A stretch of DNA of 64,000 nt from Whitmania pigra (taxonomy: Eukaryota; Annelida; Clitellata; Hirudinida; Haemopidae): NCBI GenBank assembly GCA_021613335.1, contig JAJTWR010000335.1:1-64000 (forward strand). The letters are read 5' to 3'. Position 1 is the first letter of the stretch. Every line of letters begins with the position of its first letter. Position numbers and translations under genes: made by a program. The notes beneath the pieces were generated by a model. That model saw only the letters and a program-made list of their open reading frames with translations, was not told the origin of the DNA and did no database searches. Below are positions 58,730 to 64,000 of the stretch, one piece after another.

Positions 58730-61700
58730 GGATCGCTCGTCTGCTGACTGAATGAAGGCTTGCAGTAATGGATGATCCCAATGGGATAATACTAGTAATA
58801 TTATGACGATGATGATGACGACGACGACGACGATGATGATGATAATGATGATGATCGTGATTATGATTGAAAAGTATGATGCTTATGATGATTACTAGTG
58901 TCAGTGACTGTCGAATCAGTCAAGTTAAATGACTGTTTGAGCAGTTAAAATCAACAATGTTGTGCATCGACACAAGTGAAGATGTTGTTAGAAGAATGTC
59001 ATTAGGAGCAGGCAACAGAGGTTACCATAACAACAGTGGCAGCAACAATAACAACAACGTCATCACCATTATTAAAATGCAAGACCAGAGCAAGAAAGTA
59101 TTTGATTGTTCATTTTAAAAGTCTTTCAAACATCGACCTTTAAATAAGTTCGATAATGCCTTTGTCTTCTCAGAGATCACACAATGTAGTAATAATAATA
59201 ATTTTAAAAATAATAATTCAATTATAGAACAAACATAAATAATTCATTTTTTCAGAAATAGATTTTCTAATGGAAAAACAATGGATAAAAATATCTGTTC
59301 AAGACAATTACATTAATGCAGCAGAGCAACCTGGATCCTACGTCAAGATACTTTGCTTATTATGATAATTATAAAGTAATGAAGCAAAAAATTATTGATT
59401 CTTTATATTATCATTTTGTTATTTATTTTATTATTTTAGTTATATTATTTTATTTATTCAATATGGTCACTTGGTTGCATGGTTATTCAATTACTAACTA
59501 CTTAATTTACTCATTATTTTATTTATTTATTTTTTTAAATTTTATTTCATTTGCTTGTATTAATAATCTTATAAGAAGAATGATATAAAAATTGTGCATA
59601 TATAAATAATATTATAATAACGATAATAATAATAATAATAATAATAATTATTATAATTATCATTTAATAAATGCCAGTTCCAATTAATTCCAATAATTAC
59701 AATCAACTACATGAACAATTATCCAAAATGTTGTGGTTGAATGATGAGTAGTCAATTTATTCAGAACAATAAAGTGCAAAATAAAAAATAAAACTAAAAT
59801 AATAATAATAATAATAATAATAATAGCATATTCATAACATCATTATAATTAATGTTATGGTTATTAATGCTGTCCTTTACATTGTTAAATCTCTTCTTAT
59901 TATTAGAGTTAATCCTCTTAGAAATAAATGTGTGACTCTGATCCAGACAGTTACATGATTTATTATTTTGGTTGTTTTCATGGGACAAATGCAATGGCAA
60001 ATCCATACTCAATCCATTCAATTTGCCAGATAATCCAGGTGCATAATACAACATCAACTTCTCAAACCATTAAAAATTCAACTTTATTATTTGTCCCATG
60101 ACTAAACTGAATGTCACTTAAAATGTAGATTTACATTCAGTTGTTGGTCCATTTCATGCATGGTGTTATTCTGATTACAGTAACACCATCTTCATTGTTT
60201 AACCACCTATTCATAATTCCATTAATGCCATCATTCAGTGATACCGAGAACGAGGATATAATGTCGTCGAGGCGATAATTGCCTGAAGACAAGCAGACGT
60301 AATCGACCCCAGTAACTTAATTGACTTTATTAAATTCTACCAAATTAGCCTTCTCGTCAGCTCTAATTACAAGCGTCGCGGTCGAAAAACAATTTCCTCC
60401 AAGTTATTACCCACACAAATTCCGAAAGAAAAAACAGCCGCTTATTGCACACTAAAATAGGCACCAAAACGACTCACATCTACGAGGTAAAAAATGTTTC
60501 GACTCAAAAGTGTTTTTGGGAGTCAGGTGTTATTTAAGAAACCAGAAATCCATCAGCGATAAGACCAACTTGAGAATAAAAATAATCTCTAACCTACTTG
60601 TTTCTGATGAAGAGTTCAAGCAATCCTTTCGGGGAGATAAAAAAAAATATAAAATTGCTGTCCAACTAGCGGGTTATTAACTCCAAATACCGCAACGAGA
60701 CGAAGCAACGCGCTCAGGACAAACTTTATGCAAAAGTGATGAAAAAAGCTGATATGTAATCGCTAGAACTTATCAAAACGTATCTTGTATCTCTTTTTAA
60801 ATAAATCTCTAAGCTATCTCTAGTATCTCATTGGAAGCGAACGATGTCGAAATTCGGTATTTCAATCATTGACCGGGCTCCACCAACCTAACAACAGGTT
60901 AGCATCGTCGATAAACAGCTGAATAATAATCAGTCCCCTCTAAACTACCTGATTAAATCTTACTCAAGCCAAGTGATCTAATTTAATTTCGACATTTCAA
61001 ATAATAGAAATTTTATTTTCAATAATAATTCCAAAACGACCATCGGATGCGAACATCCTCGGCTAAATAAAATAGCAGAGCATCTATCAAAACTGGAGAG
61101 ATATTGCTTTAATTCATTTTAATGGTTTTAGTCCAGATAGATAACAAAATTTACTTCTTAATTAAGAATAGCTTGATTTAGTATAATGGAATCAAGTGCT
61201 GACTGATATACTGCATAGGGATATTTATTTCTTTATTTTTTCTGTATGTAACTGATCCAAATTATACCTTCATCAGTTGGAAATTATCGGATTAGGCACG
61301 ACTAAAATAGAAAGTGTTGTTATTGGCTTTATTAATATTATTTTTGTGTGCTCATTGATCTACTGAAGATTACGTAGCATTTTATCAAATTATATTAATA
61401 AAATAATTTATAATAGTAAATAAATTAATCATCTTGAATAACTCGTAGTAGAACAGGTAGAATTTATGAGGTAAGTTAAATGAAGTTGAAAATAATTTTT
61501 AAATACAAATATATAAATTTAAGTTTTTATATTTAAAAAAAATTAAAGCAAAAAATTAAAAATTAAAATAGACTCAGTAAAGAGAAAGATGTCAGTACAT
61601 GACAGTAGGAAGGCGTTTTGAGAAAAAGAAACAAGATACTTAATGTTTTGTTGAGGTGGTTGCTACGATTTTCGCTTATTTTTAATTTTTTTTAACGCCA

Positions 61701-62027
61701 AACAAGATTTTATCAAAGTTATCTGACAACTTGTAAAGGTTTCTTTTTCAAAAATACTCTTGGTAAAGTTCATAAGTTCATATAAGTTTCTTTCGAAACG
61801 CTGGCAAACGCGTTTACTAAAGTGTAGGATGGATGCTTTCTAAATCTTTGAAACCATTTTTAAGGTGCCAACGCTATTTTCTACTAAAAAACAGTCAATT
61901 TGTCATTTTGGTTTGCTTGTTTGATTTGCATCTTCAAAACTCGGACTAAACGGTGCCCACAGCAACAGGGATTAGCGTTCTAAAGATTGTCATCTGTTAA
62001 TGGAATGAATTTTATAATTTAGAAATC

Positions 62028-63907
62028 ATGTTCTGGAGATTCAACTACCTTTCATCTGAAATAGACTCTTTGCTTGACAAAGAAGTGAGCCCAGCTTTTC
62101 ATTATGATTGCATCTCTTGATATTTCCATATTAAAAGGATATAGTAATTTAATATAGCTAATGTTTTTTAGTTTAAACTAGCTTTATGTGGAGTTTGTCT
62201 TGTTTTTTTGCTTGATCTAAGTGAAATTTTAAAAATAGATCTTATATAAGTTTGCATCATCTGTTGCATTAAAGGATGTGACCTTACTGGAAATAATCAA
62301 TGAGGAAGATGTCTTGCAAGAATGTAAAGCTCAAAACAACAAGCTTGTCGACTAGTAAGTGATTTCAATTCTTTACCCTCGAAAATAAATTCAATTACGC
62401 AATGTTTTTAGTCCTGCTTGGTCATAATTCATTGATACTGATGATGTATTCTCATTTTTATAAATTCTCCTATGTGGCTTTTGTAGCATGTATCTATCCC
62501 GTGGTTCACATTATAAGTTTCAATTTGTTAACTTTCTAATGTTTACATTATAATAATTTCTTTTAAATTGCCTTTTATAACATCATTAATTATCTTGCAA
62601 ATACCTTGTAACACTTTTCTATCGTACCAGTTTGACACGGCCCGAAAACATGAAAGAGCTGGTGCACATGGTTGTGACGGAACCTTCGACAGAAGTAGAG
62701 GAGAAGATGAGATACAAGTTGACATCATTTCCAATCCTTCTGAATTTTAATCCACCCCCTCGAATCATCTATTTTTGCTGATTGTTTGTTTGGGTTCTTT
62801 GAGTTTCTCAGTCTTTGAGTTCAATTCCTAGCTCTGCCTACTTAGGAGTCAATGCTTTTTTGAAATCACTTTTTTGAATATGTTGAATTTATAATCAGAC
62901 TATCAATTTATTACATTTTCTGATGACTTTGATGGTGTGGACGACGATGATGATGATTTGAGATTGTTAGTGATGATCGACCATGGTCGGTCGAGGTGAT
63001 GATGATTATGATGATGGTTAGTAGCCATAATGTTTTGAGAAGATGCTGTGATTACTATAGGCAAGAGTGTGATGACTTTAGGAAATCATTATAATGGTTA
63101 TAATCCTACGCCATGATATCACTATCACCTGATTGCTGAATCACTAGTCTGTTGTCAAGAACATTATTTACTTTCTCATTAACTTTTATTCAACTTTGAC
63201 ATTAAAACTTTGTTCATTATCACGTTCTTCTTATCCTCTCTGAGCTGCTACCGTATCATCTCGCTCAATTCGATAATTAATGAAATATATTAGCATAAAA
63301 TCATTAACATAAAATATTAATTATAAGCGATCGAAAATGCATTCATAGCGACCGTTCGCAATGAATTCCAGGTTTCCGAACGTCTCCTGCGAGCTGATAA
63401 CTTCCGACGTCAACGCCATCACAGACTCGCTCGCCAACACTCAGTCCCTGCTCGATCAACTGCTCGGTTTCCTTGACAACGAGGAGACCCTAAATCCCCT
63501 TCAGGTTTGTGTATTTATTTTATTTTATTTTTATTCATTATCATCATCATCGTTATTATTGTCATTGTTTTTATAATTATTGTTGTTGTTGTTGTTATTA
63601 TTGTTAGCTCCCTGTACAGATTCACTGAAGCTTTCAAATACTGGCTCAGCTTTGCTCTCGTGTTCTTTGAAGTGATGCGCTTGTGAAGAACCAATCGTAA
63701 TCATAATCGTCAGTTGATGATAATGATTATGTGGCTAATCAGCTGATGCATAGAACAGCCTTATTACACGCATATTTATAATCATTTAGATCCCTTGACT
63801 TGAATATCGGATGTTATTTTAAATAATAGGTTCATCTTTCATTTTAATGTCAGGCAAGTTTCTTCAGCAAAGTCATGGGGCTCCTCATAACAAGGAAGAG
63901 TCAAGTG
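62028..63907 (+). CDS. PP6 regulatory subunit (SAPS family), first five exons
   Basis: Exons 62028-62084, 62275-62354, 62631-62717, 63372-63504 and 63854-63907 join in phase (137 residues) and run off the right edge. The product starts [19 protein letters not shown], the invariant start of PPP6R1-3, and continues [59 protein letters not shown] and [15 protein letters not shown], each matching the SAPS domain in order. These proteins scaffold the PP6 catalytic subunit in cell-cycle and DNA-damage control in cytoplasm and nucleus. Donors and acceptors are regular (gtgagc, gtaagt, gttgac, gtttgt, gtgagt). Nothing points to decay. Vertebrates have three paralogs; I cannot say which is closest. 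Confidence 0.93.
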
Positions 63908-64000
63908 GTGAGTAACATGTTGGTTTAAATTGTCATTTATTCTCAATTAACTTTATCCAATCCTGTGATTGTGTGTAGGGTTAAAATTGAATATACACTA

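Larger units (their letters stand above)
55480..62020. other. AT-rich intergenic region upstream of the PP6 regulatory subunit gene
   Basis: Apart from the listed repeats, no exon with matching splice phases was found. A short frame at 59257-59366 (EIDFLMEKQWIKISVQDNYI) follows a good acceptor but has no partner exon. The minus frame at 59794-60057 is Asn-rich and unsupported. Confidence 0.45.

Noticed and set aside
59794..60057. Asn-rich 87-residue minus-strand frame
   Set aside because: Low-complexity AT-rich sequence without splice sites or a recognisable motif.

Overview
This is animal (metazoan) nuclear DNA. It is AT-rich and has many short GT-AG introns, very many tri- and tetranucleotide microsatellites, decayed non-LTR retrotransposon pieces and small inverted-repeat elements. 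Gene content (a Gq-type rhabdomeric opsin, and an ARHGEF11/12-type RhoGEF carrying a C1 domain as in fly RhoGEF2) suggests a protostome. The texture suggests a lophotrochozoan, perhaps a leech-like annelid; that placement is an impression, not a proof. I rebuilt genes by hand from splice sites and phase, and list exon coordinates so they can be checked.  Layout. 1-1018: a second, partial copy of the tail exons of the RhoGEF gene found at 23463-46464. 1503-4717 (minus): an SLC5 sodium/solute cotransporter, eleven exons, with the 3' end missing exactly where the duplicated RhoGEF piece begins. 5244-7000: a transposon fragment, a LINE remnant and a TTA microsatellite. 8125-11708 (plus): a fourteen-exon gene of unknown family, 552 residues by my splicing. 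12500-14280 (minus): an r-opsin with Lys in place of the TM1 Asn. 14560-15712 (plus): a broken alpha-SNAP gene. 15950-17752 (minus): a repeat-rich protein with zinc-finger-like ends. 18400-23460: intergenic DNA with small repeats.  23463-46464 (minus): a complete PDZ-RGSL-C1-DH-PH RhoGEF, 37 coding exons, 5256 nt in frame, 1751 residues. Its introns hold most of the microsatellites, a MITE with clear target-site duplication and a dispersed SINE-like repeat. 49333-50408 (minus): the first exon of an unidentified Ser-rich protein; the sequence just past its likely donor resembles the first strand of a small GTPase but then hits a stop. 50420-62020: mostly microsatellites and minisatellites without convincing genes. 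62028-63907 (plus): the first five coding exons of a PP6 regulatory subunit (SAPS family), running off the window.  The genes do not form a shared pathway. The most unusual items are the duplication and truncation pair at the left edge, the orphan fourteen-exon gene, the tandem-repeat zinc-finger-like gene, the decaying alpha-SNAP copy and the unusual opsin.
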